This document shows, piece by piece, positions 43,428 to 52,454 of a stretch of DNA of 64,000 nt. Numbering within the stretch: position 1 is the stretch's first letter; each line of letters begins with the position of its first letter. Origin of the DNA: Nocardioides cavernae (GTDB taxonomy: Bacteria; Actinomycetota; Actinomycetes; Propionibacteriales; Nocardioidaceae); NCBI RefSeq assembly GCF_016907475.1, contig NZ_JAFBCA010000001.1:2418001-2482000 (forward strand), given 5' to 3'. The notes under the pieces were generated by a model, which had not been told where the DNA came from, made no database searches, and saw nothing but the letters and a program-made list of their open reading frames with translations. Position numbers and translations under genes: made by a program.

Positions 43428-44327
43428 CTACACGGCGATGTGCGGGACCTCGCCCTCGACCACCCGGCGCGGCGCGAGCTCGACGGTCAGCATCGCGACC
43501 AGGACCATCGACCCGCCCAGCAGCAGCCGCGCCGTGAGGTCCTCGCCGCCGAGCCAGACCGCGAAGAACGAGGCGAACACCGGTTCCATGCTCATGATGA
43601 TCGCGCAGCGCGTCGGCGGGAGGTGCGCCTGCGCCCACGTCTGGCCGAGCAGGCCGAGCGCGCCGACCACCACCGCCATGTAGAGCACCGACCACCAGTC
43701 CGCGGCCCGGTCGGGCAGGACGATCCCGTCGGGCGCCGTCGCCACCGTGCACACCACCGCGATCACCATGACCTGCAGGATCGTCATGCCGACGGCGTCC
43801 TGGGCGGTCGACCACGCGCCGAGCCCGACGATGTGCAGCGCGTAGAGCACCGCCGACGCGAGCGTGATCAGCTCGCCGTAGCCGATGCTGAGCCCGTTGA
43901 GGGCGAGCACGCCGAGCCCGACGGTCGCGAGCGCGACGGCCGCCCAGGTGATCGGCGGGATCCGGGTGCCGAGGATCGCGGCGGCCAGCAGCGGGGTGCA
44001 CACGACGTACAGGCCGGTGACGAAGCCGCTGATGCTCGCGGGGGTGTGCGCCAGGCCGGCGGTCTGGAGGATCTGGGCGACGCCGTAGAGGAGGCCGAGG
44101 ACGATCGCGTGCCGACGGACGACGGGGGAGAGCCGGCCGAGGGCCTTCGGCGCCACCACGAGCAGGGCGAGCGAGGCGATCGCGAACCGCAGGGCCAGGA
44201 AGTCGAGCGTCGGGACCCGGTCGAGGAGGTCCTTGATCATGAAGAACGTCGAGCCCCAGCACGCCGCCAGGGCGAGCAGGGCGGCCGCCGCGAGCAGGGA
44301 CGTACGACGGTTCTGCTCGGCGTGCAC
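43428..44327 (-). CDS. EamA/DMT-family transporter
   Basis: A 299-residue protein with ten predicted helices in two EamA repeats (LAACWGSTFFMIKDLLDRVP in the first, LYALHIVGLGAWS and LGLLGQTWAQAHLPPTRCAIIMSMEPVFA region in the second). It is probably a metabolite exporter of the RhaT/YdcZ class. It is 17 bp upstream of nothing else on its strand except the zinc-ribbon gene 48 bp downstream, and is preceded by the kinase gene on the same strand. Confidence 0.88.
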   Translation of the reverse strand: MHAEQNRRTSLLAAAALLALAACWGSTFFMIKDLLDRVPTLDFLALRFAIASLALLVVAPKALGRLSPVVRRHAIVLGLLYGVAQILQTAGLAHTPASISGFVTGLYVVCTPLLAAAILGTRIPPITWAAVALATVGLGVLALNGLSIGYGELITLASAVLYALHIVGLGAWSTAQDAVGMTILQVMVIAVVCTVATAPDGIVLPDRAADWWSVLYMAVVVGALGLLGQTWAQAHLPPTRCAIIMSMEPVFASFFAVWLGGEDLTARLLLGGSMVLVAMLTVELAPRRVVEGEVPHIAV

Positions 44328-44344
44328 GGACGAAATCTAGGTGG

Positions 44345-46528
44345 TCAGACGAGGAACAGCGTGATCGTGGAGCCCTTCGGGACCTCCTCGCCGGACCCCG
44401 GGTCGGAGCTGGCGACGAAGCCGAGCCCGAGGTAGGTGTCCGACTCCTTGGTCTGGACCTCGAAGCCGAGTCCCTCGAGCAGCTCGGTCGCGGCCTCGAC
44501 GCCCATCGCCTGCACCCGCGGCACCTCGACCAGCTCGGGGCCGAGGGAGACCACGAACGACACCGTGTCGCCGCGGAAGAGGCTGGCCGTCGGCGGGTCC
44601 TGCGAGATGACGTCGCCCTCGGCGACGGTGTCGCTGTACTCCTCGCTGGTGACGCTCACCTGCAGGCCGCGCTTCTCGAGGGCGGCCGAGGCGTCGTCGA
44701 ACGACTTGCCCGTCCAGTCCTTGACCTCGATCGGCTTGCGGCCGCGGCTGAGCACGAGGTCGACGGTGGCGCCGGGCTTGAGGGTGGTGCCGGCCTTCGG
44801 CGACGTGCGGATGACCTGTCCCTCGGGCACCGTCTCGCTCCAGCGCCCCTTGCTCGCTCCGAAGGCGAGGCTGGTCGCGGCGAGCGCGTCCTGGGCCTGG
44901 TCCTCGGTCTGCCCGGCGAGGTCGGGCACGTCGTAGCGCTCCGGGCCCAGCGACAGGGTCAGGGTGACGGTGCCGCCGTCCAGCACCTTGCCTCCCGGTC
45001 CCGGGTCGGTGGCGATGACCAGCCCGGCGGTGACGTTCTCGCTGTACGCCGGCTCGCCCGCCTCGGCCTGGAGTCCGGCGTCCTCCAGCTCGACGGTGGC
45101 GGCCGCCTCGTCGAGGCCCAGGACGCCGGGGGTGGTGGTGTAGCGCTCCCAGCCGAACCACCACGCACCGGCCGCGACGCCACCGACCAGCAGCAGCGAC
45201 AGCAGGAGGAGCAGCGGCCCCTTCCTCGACCGGCGGCGCGCGGTCGTCTCGACCGGCGCCACCCGGGTCGGGGCGCGACCCGGGGTGGGTCGCGCGTTGG
45301 TCGGCGCGGCTGGGAGGGTGGTCGTCGCGGCTCCCGTGGGAGCGACCGCGGTGCGCATCGGCTCGGTGACGGGGCCACCGGCCGGGCCGTCGGAACGGGA
45401 CCGTCCGGCAGGAGGGGCGGGGTGCCGCTCGAGGGCCGTGGTGCGGTCGGGGCTGCCGTCGTCGACGAGCCCCGAGTCGCGCGGGTCGACCTCGGTCAGC
45501 AGCGCGAGCGCACCCGCGTCGAAGGGCTCGGGGGTGGTGTCGTCGGTGGAGGGGGGCAGGTCGAGCGCCACCGCGCGCCGAGGCAGCAGGTCGGCGGCCA
45601 GCTCCGGGTCGGAGGCCAGCCCCTCGCGCAGCGCCTGCTCGACCCGGTGGAGGTGGTGCAGCAGGACGGTGGCGTCGGCCGGGCGCTGGTCACGGTCGCG
45701 GGAGGTCGCGCGCGCCACCAGGGCGTCGACGTAGTCGGGGATGCCGGGCTCGACCAGCGACGGCATCGGCACGTCGTGGTGGACGTGGCGGTAGGCCACC
45801 TGGATCGGTGACTCGCCCTCGTGGGGCTTCCTGCCGGTCAGCAGCTCGTAGAGCACCACGCCGGCCGCGTAGACGTCGGCCCGGGCGTCGGAGCGGCCGT
45901 CGATGACCAGCTCCGGTGCGAGGTAGGAGACGGTGCCGATGAGCACGCCCCCGGTCGCGGTGTGCTGGGTGTCGGCACTGACCGCCTTCGCGAGGCCGAA
46001 GTCGGCGACCTTGACGGTGCCACCGTGCGCCTCGTCGGCGATGAGGACGTTCTCCGGCTTCACGTCACGGTGGACCAGTCCGGCCCGGTGCGCGGCGGCG
46101 AGCGCGGAGATGACCGGCTCGAGCAGGGCCAGGGCCCGCGCGGGCGGCATCGGGGACTCCTTGCGCAGGACGTCGCGGAGGGTGTGGCCCGGGACGTACT
46201 CCATCACCAGGAAGATCGTGTCGGTGCCGTCGGAGGTGTCGTCGCCCTGGTCGTAGACACCCACGACGTGCGGGTGGTTGAGGCGGGCGGCGGCGCGCGC
46301 CTCACGCACGAAGCGCTGGGCGAACTCCTGGTCGTCGCCGAGCCCGGGGTGCATCACCTTGACCGCGACGGTGCGGTCGAGCCGGGTGTCGGTGGCCTCG
46401 TAGACACTGGCCATGCCACCGCGCGCCACCCGGGCGAGGATGCGGTAGCGGCCGTCCAGCAGCCGTCCGACCAGGGGGTCGCCAGACGCGCCGGGCGCGG
46501 TTGCGCGGGCGTGCTCGGGTGGCTCCAC
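44345..46528 (-). CDS. pknL: PASTA-domain Ser/Thr protein kinase
   Basis: A 727-residue transmembrane kinase. The kinase domain (about 26-290) has the Gly loop RVARGGMASVYEA, AVKVM, catalytic HRDVKPENVLI, DFGLAK and the activation segment up to GTVSYLAPEL. A disordered linker leads to one membrane helix (about 445-465), then four PASTA repeats outside the cell (for example PDLAGQTEDQAQDALAA and VPRVQAMGVEAATELLEGLG), which in relatives bind muropeptides or lipid II. The position near an Rv2175c homologue matches PknL, whose known substrate is Rv2175c. The Stk1/PknB name also fits; pknL is chosen by context. Confidence 0.92.
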   Translation of the reverse strand: MEPPEHARATAPGASGDPLVGRLLDGRYRILARVARGGMASVYEATDTRLDRTVAVKVMHPGLGDDQEFAQRFVREARAAARLNHPHVVGVYDQGDDTSDGTDTIFLVMEYVPGHTLRDVLRKESPMPPARALALLEPVISALAAAHRAGLVHRDVKPENVLIADEAHGGTVKVADFGLAKAVSADTQHTATGGVLIGTVSYLAPELVIDGRSDARADVYAAGVVLYELLTGRKPHEGESPIQVAYRHVHHDVPMPSLVEPGIPDYVDALVARATSRDRDQRPADATVLLHHLHRVEQALREGLASDPELAADLLPRRAVALDLPPSTDDTTPEPFDAGALALLTEVDPRDSGLVDDGSPDRTTALERHPAPPAGRSRSDGPAGGPVTEPMRTAVAPTGAATTTLPAAPTNARPTPGRAPTRVAPVETTARRRSRKGPLLLLLSLLLVGGVAAGAWWFGWERYTTTPGVLGLDEAAATVELEDAGLQAEAGEPAYSENVTAGLVIATDPGPGGKVLDGGTVTLTLSLGPERYDVPDLAGQTEDQAQDALAATSLAFGASKGRWSETVPEGQVIRTSPKAGTTLKPGATVDLVLSRGRKPIEVKDWTGKSFDDASAALEKRGLQVSVTSEEYSDTVAEGDVISQDPPTASLFRGDTVSFVVSLGPELVEVPRVQAMGVEAATELLEGLGFEVQTKESDTYLGLGFVASSDPGSGEEVPKGSTITLFLV

Positions 46529-46677
46529 TGGTCGACCTCCAAGCCGGACCAGGGGCGAGACGGGGAAGGATCCGGCCCGCCCATCGTACGGAAGCAGCGC
46601 CTGCGCCCACGCTCAGGCACGGTTCCGGCGTGGCGTCCGACGTGGGCGCGCCCGGGGTGGAGGGCGGCGAGCGGGCG

Positions 46678-47460
46678 TCAGGACGGTGGCCGACCGGCCT
46701 CGAGGCGTTGCTTGATCGCCTCGACGTTGGCGACGTACGTCCGGGTCTCGTCGTACAACCCGTGCCGCCGCACCGCGCCGAGGCCCTGGTAGTAGGCGCC
46801 GATCTTGTGGGTACGACGATGCGTGTGGCGCGAGAGCACCTTGAGCAGCAGCACGCCGGCCGTGGCGTTGTCGCCGAGCTTGTCCAGGTCGAGCGGACGC
46901 CCTGCGTAGTGCTCCATCCAACGTCCCGTCGAGGGCAGCACCTGCATGGCCCCGACGGCGTCGGCGTGCGAGACGAGGCCCATCTGCCACCCGGACTCCT
47001 GCCAGGAGACCGCCAGTGCGAGCTGCGGGTCGACGCCGTGGTTGCGGGCTGCGCCGGCGACCACGCGGCGGACCTTCTCGCGGTCTCGGTCGGGGTGCTG
47101 CCACATGGTGGTCGGTGTGCTCCCGCCGGCCTTGCCGACGACCGGGATCTCGATCTGCTGGCCCACCTTCAGCGCGCCGTTCCTGCCGAGGTGGTTGTGC
47201 GAGACGATCTCGGCGGTCCACGCGTGGAACTGCACGGCGAGCCCCGAGACGGTGTCGCCCGGCTCGACGACGTACGACACCAGCGTGCGGCCGGACGGGA
47301 GGTGCTCGTGGTCGGCGTGGGCGGGGGTGGCCACGCTCGACAGCGTGGTCACGGCGAGCACGAGCCCGGCGGCGCATCGCGCGATCCGACGGAACGGGCC
47401 GGTTGGTCGGGCTGGTCGGTCTGGTCGGGGGTGTGGGGGCACGGGGTTGCTCCTCGTCAC
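46678..47460 (-). CDS. Secreted LysM plus lytic transglycosylase-like protein
   Basis: About 260 residues from GTG 47460 (a GTG at 47529 would add 23). A signal peptide (ARCAAGLVLAVTTLSSVATPAHA) precedes a LysM module (SYVVEPGDTVSGLAVQFHAW to VGQQIEIPV) and an SLT domain (HGVDPQLALAVSWQESGW, with the catalytic Glu, then AVGAMQVLPSTGRWM). It would bind and cleave peptidoglycan, and lies next to a muropeptide-sensing kinase gene. Confidence 0.88.
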   Translation of the reverse strand: MTRSNPVPPHPRPDRPARPTGPFRRIARCAAGLVLAVTTLSSVATPAHADHEHLPSGRTLVSYVVEPGDTVSGLAVQFHAWTAEIVSHNHLGRNGALKVGQQIEIPVVGKAGGSTPTTMWQHPDRDREKVRRVVAGAARNHGVDPQLALAVSWQESGWQMGLVSHADAVGAMQVLPSTGRWMEHYAGRPLDLDKLGDNATAGVLLLKVLSRHTHRRTHKIGAYYQGLGAVRRHGLYDETRTYVANVEAIKQRLEAGRPPS

Positions 47461-47550
47461 GTCCGCTGCGCCCGAGGGTCCGAGGCCCGCGGGAGGGAAG
47501 CGCGCGAACGAGCAGTCGACGCTAGCCACTGCCGGCCGCGGGACGCGAAC

Positions 47551-47589
47551 GGCGGCCGGGCCGGGCGTGTCGCCCCGACCACGGCCGCC
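47551..47589 (-). terminator. Hairpin after the GH16-like gene
   Basis: GGCGGCCG (47551-47558) pairs with CGGCCGCC (47582-47589), and the inner arms GGGCG and CGCCC add a second stem. It lies 29 bp past the stop of the GH16-like gene and upstream of the LysM gene on the same strand. Confidence 0.5.
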
Positions 47590-47617
47590 GCGCGTGGGTG
47601 CTCCGGTCCGAGGCCGG

Positions 47618-48418
47618 TCAGCAGCCTCCGTTGAACGTGCTGAGCTCGAACTGGGGAGCCTTGATGGACTTCTCGTTGGGCGCGCGCATCGACCAGTAGC
47701 GCATCCAGTCCATCTGCATCCGGGCCGGGTCCATCGTCTTGCCCTTCTTCGCGCGCAGCTCGAACTTCAGCTGCCGCGGCACCGGGTCGAGCGCCTCGGT
47801 GCGGCGCTCGGTGTGGATGACGTGGGCGTCGACGAACCAGGAGATGTGGTCCTTGGCGACCTCGACGGCGTACGTGTGCCAGCGGTCGTTGCGCAGGTGG
47901 CGGCCGAGGAACCCGCGGTAGGAGCTGTTGGGGAGCGTGTGGACGTAGGACTTCACGGTGTTGGTGCCGAGCGTGAAGTTCTGGATGCCGATGTCACGAC
48001 CGCCGCAGTGCTGGTCACGGGTGCCGCCGGGGACCAGTTCGGTGACGACCTTGAACGGCTTGCCGCCCCTGACCTTCGACATGGTGCGGGCGCGCATCCG
48101 GATCTCCCAGCGACCGTAGGTGTGGCCCGTGAGGTCGAGGGTGGCGGACACGCTGCCGCGCTTGGTGCTCATCAGGGTGAGCATGCCGTTCTGGGTGCGG
48201 ACGACGCCGCGACCCTTCTTCTTCCAGAAGCCCGGCTTGGGGCCGATGAACTCCTGGCGGAACACGCCGTGCTGGTACCAGCCGAACGTGTTGCCGGCGT
48301 GGATCGGGCCGGGTGCGCCGTCGAAGTGGTCGGCCGAGGCGGGGGACACGACAGGGGAGAGCGTGAGCGCCAGCAGGCCCACGAGGGCTGCTGCGAGTGC
48401 GGATCGGAGGGGGTGCAT
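47618..48418 (-). CDS. Secreted GH16-like protein with altered active-site motif
   Basis: A 266-residue exported protein: signal peptide (RSALAAALVGLLALTLSPVVSPASA), then a concanavalin-like beta sandwich typical of GH16 (GMLTLMSTKRGSVSATLDLTG, YGRWEIRMRARTM, WHTYAVEVAKDHISWFVDAHVIH). The GH16 catalytic motif ExDxxE should fall where this protein has CGGRDIGIQN, in which the acid residues do not line up. It may be a polysaccharide-binding relative without hydrolase activity, or use other residues. The start at 48418 is set by the signal peptide; the longer frame to 48499 is not supported. Confidence 0.72.
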   Translation of the reverse strand: MHPLRSALAAALVGLLALTLSPVVSPASADHFDGAPGPIHAGNTFGWYQHGVFRQEFIGPKPGFWKKKGRGVVRTQNGMLTLMSTKRGSVSATLDLTGHTYGRWEIRMRARTMSKVRGGKPFKVVTELVPGGTRDQHCGGRDIGIQNFTLGTNTVKSYVHTLPNSSYRGFLGRHLRNDRWHTYAVEVAKDHISWFVDAHVIHTERRTEALDPVPRQLKFELRAKKGKTMDPARMQMDWMRYWSMRAPNEKSIKAPQFELSTFNGGC

Positions 48419-48510
48419 CCCCGGCACGGTACGGACCACCCGCCGGGGTGACAACTTCGGCGGCCGCGCGCGACTTCGCTGCTGCGCGGGCGCTCTCATA
48501 GGCTGGTGGC

Positions 48511-48882
48511 ATGACTGACGTCCCGCTTGCCGACCGTGACCTGGCCGCCCTCGTACCCGAGTGGCTCGACTGGAGCCAGGTCGCCGAGCTGCTCGGCGTG
48601 ACGCCGGGCAAGGTGCGCACGATGATCCGCGATCACGAGCTCGCCGCCGCAGTGTCCGAGCCGGGTGCCGGCCCGCGGGTGCCGGCCGACTTCATCCAGG
48701 ACGGCCTGGTGGTCAAGGGGCTGTCCGGCCTCCTGGTGCTCCTGCACGACCACCGCTTCGACGACCGCGAGTGCATCGCCTGGCTGTTCACCGACGACGA
48801 CCTCCCCGGCCGCCCGATCGACGCCCTCCGCGAGAACCGCGGCAGCGAGGTCAAGCGCCGCGCCCAGGTGCTGGAGTACTGA
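48511..48882 (+). CDS. Rv2175c-family winged-helix DNA-binding protein
   Basis: A 123-residue protein: WLDWSQVAELLGVTPGKVRTMIRDHELAA forms a helix-turn-helix (about 18-50), followed by a C-terminal alpha domain (VKGLSGLLVLLHDHRFDDREC, FTDDDLPGRPIDALRENRGSEVKRRAQ). In M. tuberculosis Rv2175c binds DNA and is phosphorylated by PknL. The PASTA kinase gene lies 2 kb away here. An N-terminal Thr (T2) is a possible phosphosite, and the known one in Rv2175c is near the N-terminus. It is translationally coupled (TGATG) to the RNase gene. Confidence 0.88.
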   Translation: MTDVPLADRDLAALVPEWLDWSQVAELLGVTPGKVRTMIRDHELAAAVSEPGAGPRVPADFIQDGLVVKGLSGLLVLLHDHRFDDRECIAWLFTDDDLPGRPIDALRENRGSEVKRRAQVLEY

Positions 48883-49373
48883 TGGCCCCGGCCGCGTCGA
48901 CGGGCAGGCAGCGCTACCGCTGGCTGCTGCTCCTCGCGGCGGCGATGATGCTCGTCGCCTGGCTGGTCGCCGGCGGCGGTCAGGGCGACGAGGACCCCGC
49001 GGGTGACGGCGGGTCGACCTCCACGTCCTCGTCCTCGTCCACGTCCTCGGCCCCGGACGACGCGACCGACGGGACCGACCCGGCGAGCGGCCTGCCCGTC
49101 GTACGCCTCGCCGCCCTCCCGCCCGAGGCGGGACGGACCGTCGAGCTGATCGACGCCGGCGGACCGTTCCCCGAGCCCGAGCACGACGGCGGCACCTTCG
49201 GCAACCGCGAGGAGCTGCTGCCCGACCAGCCGATGGGCTACTACCGGGAGTACACGGTCCCCACTCCCGGCGTCGACCACCGCGGTGCGCGCCGCATCGT
49301 GGCGGGCGACGACGGCGAGGAGCTCTACTGGACCGACGACCACTACAGCTCGTTCTCGCGCATCAGGAGGTAG
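48882..49373 (+). CDS. Barnase-family (N1/T1) ribonuclease with membrane anchor
   Basis: A 163-residue protein. An uncleaved signal or anchor (YRWLLLLAAAMMLVAWLVAGGG, about 12-33) and a Ser/Thr-rich linker precede the barnase-like domain (about 95-163). Catalytic residues of the family are visible: Glu123 in YREYTV, Arg in GARRIV (137/138) and His154 in DDHYSSF, with FGNREELLP before them. It would be exported or surface tethered and cut RNA at guanosine. The barstar gene follows by 4 bp, so this is a toxin-immunity type pair. Confidence 0.85.
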   Translation: MAPAASTGRQRYRWLLLLAAAMMLVAWLVAGGGQGDEDPAGDGGSTSTSSSSSTSSAPDDATDGTDPASGLPVVRLAALPPEAGRTVELIDAGGPFPEPEHDGGTFGNREELLPDQPMGYYREYTVPTPGVDHRGARRIVAGDDGEELYWTDDHYSSFSRIRR

Positions 49374-49377
49374 GAAC

Positions 49378-49812
49378 ATGAGTGGCCTCGCAGCCGTCCT
49401 GGCAGGACACGAACCCCCGGGGATCCATCTCTGGCACGGCGCGTTCGACGTCGCCGACGTACGCCACTCCGTCGAGCACGCCGGCTGGGGCTTCGGCTGG
49501 GTGGACGGCTGGACCGGCGCCGACACCAAGCCGGCCTTCCTCGCAGCGGTGGGCGAGGCGCTCGACTTCCCCGACCACTACGGGCAGAACTTCGATGCCC
49601 TCGCCGACTGCCTCCACGACATCGGGAGCGGTCGCGACGGGGTCGTCCTGTTGTGGGACGGCTGGTCGACGCTCGCCCGCGCGGACGAGAAGGCCTTCAG
49701 CATCGCCCTCAGCGTGCTGGGCTCGCGGGTCAACGACGAGCGAGGCGTGCCGTTCAGCGTGCTGCTGCGGGGCGAGGGTCCCGTCGTGCCCGGGGTCACC
49801 AGCCTCGACTAG
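49378..49812 (+). CDS. Barstar-family RNase inhibitor
   Basis: A 144-residue cytoplasmic protein of the barstar family: the core GEALDFPDHYGQNFDALADCLHDI has the Tyr, Asn and Asp of barstar's barnase-binding helix and loop. Length is greater than Bacillus barstar (about 90) owing to a 40-residue N-terminal extension. A consensus AGGAGG lies 7 bp upstream, just inside the RNase gene's end, which should make inhibitor synthesis strong. It protects the cell from the linked RNase. Confidence 0.88.
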   Translation: MSGLAAVLAGHEPPGIHLWHGAFDVADVRHSVEHAGWGFGWVDGWTGADTKPAFLAAVGEALDFPDHYGQNFDALADCLHDIGSGRDGVVLLWDGWSTLARADEKAFSIALSVLGSRVNDERGVPFSVLLRGEGPVVPGVTSLD

Positions 49813-49821
49813 ACCGCACAG

Positions 49822-50886
49822 CTAGACGGAGCGCTGGGTCGCCGCGGCCGCCAGCTCGACGAGCACGTCGCGCGCGTGCGCGTCGATGTCGGCTGCCCGG
49901 AGTGCCTCGACCGCGTGGTCGGAGAGCTGGCCGATGACCGCCTCGACCTGTGCGCGCGCCCCGGAGTCGTCGATGATGCCGCGCAGCTCGTCGACGTCGG
50001 TGCCGGTGAGCGGCGTCCCGAGCGCGGCGTCGAGGCGCTCGGCCGAGGCGCGGGGAGCGGCATCGAGCGCGAGGGCGACGAGCACCGTCCGTTTGCCCTC
50101 GACCAGGTCGTCGCCGGCCGGCTTGCCCGTCTCCTCGGGGTCGCCGAACACCCCGAGCAGGTCGTCGCGCAGCTGGAACGCCTCGCCCAGGGGGAGGCCG
50201 AAGCGTCCGAGCTGCTCGAGCTGCCCGGGCGTGGCCCCGGCGAGGGCGGCGCCGATGTGGATCGGGCGTTCGATGGAGTACTTGGCGGACTTGTAGCGCA
50301 GCACCGTCATCGCCGTCTCGACGTCCGCCCGGCCGCGCGCCTGCACCGAGACGTCGAGGAACTGGCCCGCGATGACCTCGTTGCGGCACTGCTCGAAGAT
50401 GGCCAGCCCGGGACCGACCTCCTCGGCGGGGAAGCCGCTGCGGCGCAGCATGTCCTCGGCCCAGCCGAGCAGGAGGTCGCCGAGCAGGATCGCGGCGGCG
50501 GCGCCGTACTGCTCGGGGTCGCCGCGCCATCCCGCGGCGCGGTGCTCGGCCTCGAACGCGCGGTGGGTCGCGGGGCGGCCGCGCCGGGTGTCGGAGGCGT
50601 CCATGAAGTCGTCGTGGACGAGCGCGCTGGCGTGCAGCACCTCCAGGGAGGCGCATGCCCGGGCCAGCGCTGCGTCGTCGTCGACCGACGGCCGGATGGC
50701 CCGGTGTCCCCAGTGGCAGAAGGCCGCCCGGAACCGCTTGCCGCCGCTGACGGCCGTACGGGCCTCGGCGATCAGGCGACCGGCGTCGGGGCCGAGCGGG
50801 GCGAGCTCGGCTCCCCGTTCGTCGAGGAAGGCATCCAGCACCTGCTGGACCCGGTCGCGGAAGTCGGCTGGGTCCCAGGTCGTCAC
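49822..50886 (-). CDS. idsA2: Polyprenyl (isoprenyl) diphosphate synthase
   Basis: A 354-residue trans-isoprenyl diphosphate synthase. The first Asp-rich motif is DDFMD (92-96) with GRPATHRAFE after it. The second is RDDLLGVFGD (about 237-246), in which the usual last Asp is Gly. GGKRFRAAF binds the pyrophosphate. It elongates allylic diphosphates for quinones, lipid carriers or carotenoids. Position next to metF and Rv2175c matches idsA2 of Mycobacterium (Rv2173, from memory). Confidence 0.9.
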   Translation of the reverse strand: MTTWDPADFRDRVQQVLDAFLDERGAELAPLGPDAGRLIAEARTAVSGGKRFRAAFCHWGHRAIRPSVDDDAALARACASLEVLHASALVHDDFMDASDTRRGRPATHRAFEAEHRAAGWRGDPEQYGAAAAILLGDLLLGWAEDMLRRSGFPAEEVGPGLAIFEQCRNEVIAGQFLDVSVQARGRADVETAMTVLRYKSAKYSIERPIHIGAALAGATPGQLEQLGRFGLPLGEAFQLRDDLLGVFGDPEETGKPAGDDLVEGKRTVLVALALDAAPRASAERLDAALGTPLTGTDVDELRGIIDDSGARAQVEAVIGQLSDHAVEALRAADIDAHARDVLVELAAAATQRSV

Positions 50887-50973
50887 CAGTTCAGCCTAAA
50901 CATTGGACACGGCGTCGATGACGGCGCGGTCGTCCGTACGCTGTTGCGTATGACGCCAACAGGGGGACAGAGC

Positions 50974-51840
50974 ATGCGCGAGCTGCTCGCGCGTGGAGAC
51001 CGGTCGTTCTCGTTCGAGTTCTTCCCGCCGAAGGACGAGGCCGGCGAGCAGCAGCTGTGGCAGGCGATCACCGACCTCGAGCCCTACGGGCCGACGTTCG
51101 TGTCGGTGACCTACGGCGCGGGCGGCACGACACGTGACCGCACCGTGGCGATCACCGAGCGGATCGCGCGGGAGACCAGCATGCTCCCGGTCGCGCACCT
51201 GACCTGCGTCGGGCACACGACGGACGAGATCGGCGCGATCCTCGACGACCTCGGCCGCGCGGGCGTCGAGCACGTGATGGCGCTGCGGGGCGACCCGCCG
51301 GGAGGCCCCGGCACGCCGTGGACGCCGACGGAGGGTGGGCTCACCTACGCCAACGAGCTGGTCGCGCTGATCCGGGAGCGGACCGACATGCGCATCGGCG
51401 TCGCCGCCTTCCCCGAGGGCCACGTCGACGCGCCGGACCTCGACCACGACGCACGGGTGCTGAAGGCGAAGCACGACGCCGGCGCCGAGTTCGCGGTGAC
51501 CGACATGGTGCTGCGAGCCTCCGACTACGTCGCGCTGGTCGAGCGGGCCGCCGCCGCCGGGGCCGACTTCCCGATCATCCCGGGCATCATGCCGATCCTG
51601 AACCTCCGCTCGATGGAGCGGATGGTCGAGTTCTCCCGCCGCCAGCTGCCCGAGGAGACCACGGCCCGCCTCACGCCGTACGCCGACGACCCGGAGCGGC
51701 TGCGGGCCGAGGGCATCGCCATCGCGACCGAGCTGTGCGAGACGCTGCTCGACGCCGGGGCGCCGGGCCTCCACTTCTACACGCTCAACCGGTCCAAGGC
51801 GACGCGCGAGATCTTCGCCAACCTGCAGATCACCGTCTGA
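50974..51840 (+). CDS. metF: Methylenetetrahydrofolate reductase
   Basis: A 288-residue MTHFR. FSFEFFPPKDEAGEQQLW carries the catalytic Glu near the N-terminus. The FAD and folate site shows FVSVTYGAGGTTRD, HLTCVGHTTDEI, VMALRGDPPG and FYTLNRSKATREI. It reduces 5,10-methylene-THF to 5-methyl-THF for methionine synthesis. ATG 50974 is preferred for its AGGGGG ribosome site; ATG 50950 is in frame but without one. It diverges from idsA2, sharing a short promoter region. Confidence 0.95.
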   Translation: MRELLARGDRSFSFEFFPPKDEAGEQQLWQAITDLEPYGPTFVSVTYGAGGTTRDRTVAITERIARETSMLPVAHLTCVGHTTDEIGAILDDLGRAGVEHVMALRGDPPGGPGTPWTPTEGGLTYANELVALIRERTDMRIGVAAFPEGHVDAPDLDHDARVLKAKHDAGAEFAVTDMVLRASDYVALVERAAAAGADFPIIPGIMPILNLRSMERMVEFSRRQLPEETTARLTPYADDPERLRAEGIAIATELCETLLDAGAPGLHFYTLNRSKATREIFANLQITV

Positions 51841-51845
51841 CGCGC

Positions 51846-52454
51846 ATGCCGACCGTGACCGTGACCGGGACCGGCTCCGCGTCCGTCGTGCCGGACAGCG
51901 CGGTGGTGCGGCTCGCGGCCGTGGCGCGGGGGAGCAGTGTCGCGGAGGCCTACGCCGCGATGGCGGCGGCCGCCGCCACCGTCGTCGAGGTCGCGCACCG
52001 CCACACCGAGGAGCGCAGGGTCGCCTCGTCCGGCATCTCGGTGTGGCCGGCCCGCGACCACGAGGGGCGCGAGACCGGCTACGAGGCGCGGCACTCCTAC
52101 GCCATCGCATGCCGGGACCTGGCGACCGCCGGGGCGCTGCTGGGCGACCTCACAGGTGAGGTCGGCGACTCGCTCGCGATCGACGGGGTGGCCCTGGAGG
52201 TCACCGAGGACCACGGAGCCGGCGGCCGGGCCCGCGAGGCCGCCTTCCACGACGCCCGTGAGCGCGCCGCCCAGCTGGCGGGAATGGCGGGTGCGGGACT
52301 CGGCGCCGTGCAGACGATCGTCGAGGGCGATGCCGAACGTGGCCCGTCGCCGATGCCGAAGATGGCGCTGGCCCACGCGTCGGCAGACGGCCTCGAGCCG
52401 GGCGAGGCGTCGGTCACCACCACTGTCACGGTCGTGTGGGAGCTCGCCTACTGA
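51846..52454 (+). CDS. SIMPL-domain protein
   Basis: A 202-residue SIMPL (DUF541) protein: TVTVTGTGSASVVPDSAVVRLAA at the start, AAAATVVEVAHRH, and a C-terminal EASVTTTVTVVWEL strand. It has no signal peptide, unlike many relatives that are periplasmic or exported. It starts 6 bp after metF and overlaps the convergent oxidoreductase gene by 7 bp. No role can be given. Confidence 0.82.
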   Translation: MPTVTVTGTGSASVVPDSAVVRLAAVARGSSVAEAYAAMAAAAATVVEVAHRHTEERRVASSGISVWPARDHEGRETGYEARHSYAIACRDLATAGALLGDLTGEVGDSLAIDGVALEVTEDHGAGGRAREAAFHDARERAAQLAGMAGAGLGAVQTIVEGDAERGPSPMPKMALAHASADGLEPGEASVTTTVTVVWELAY

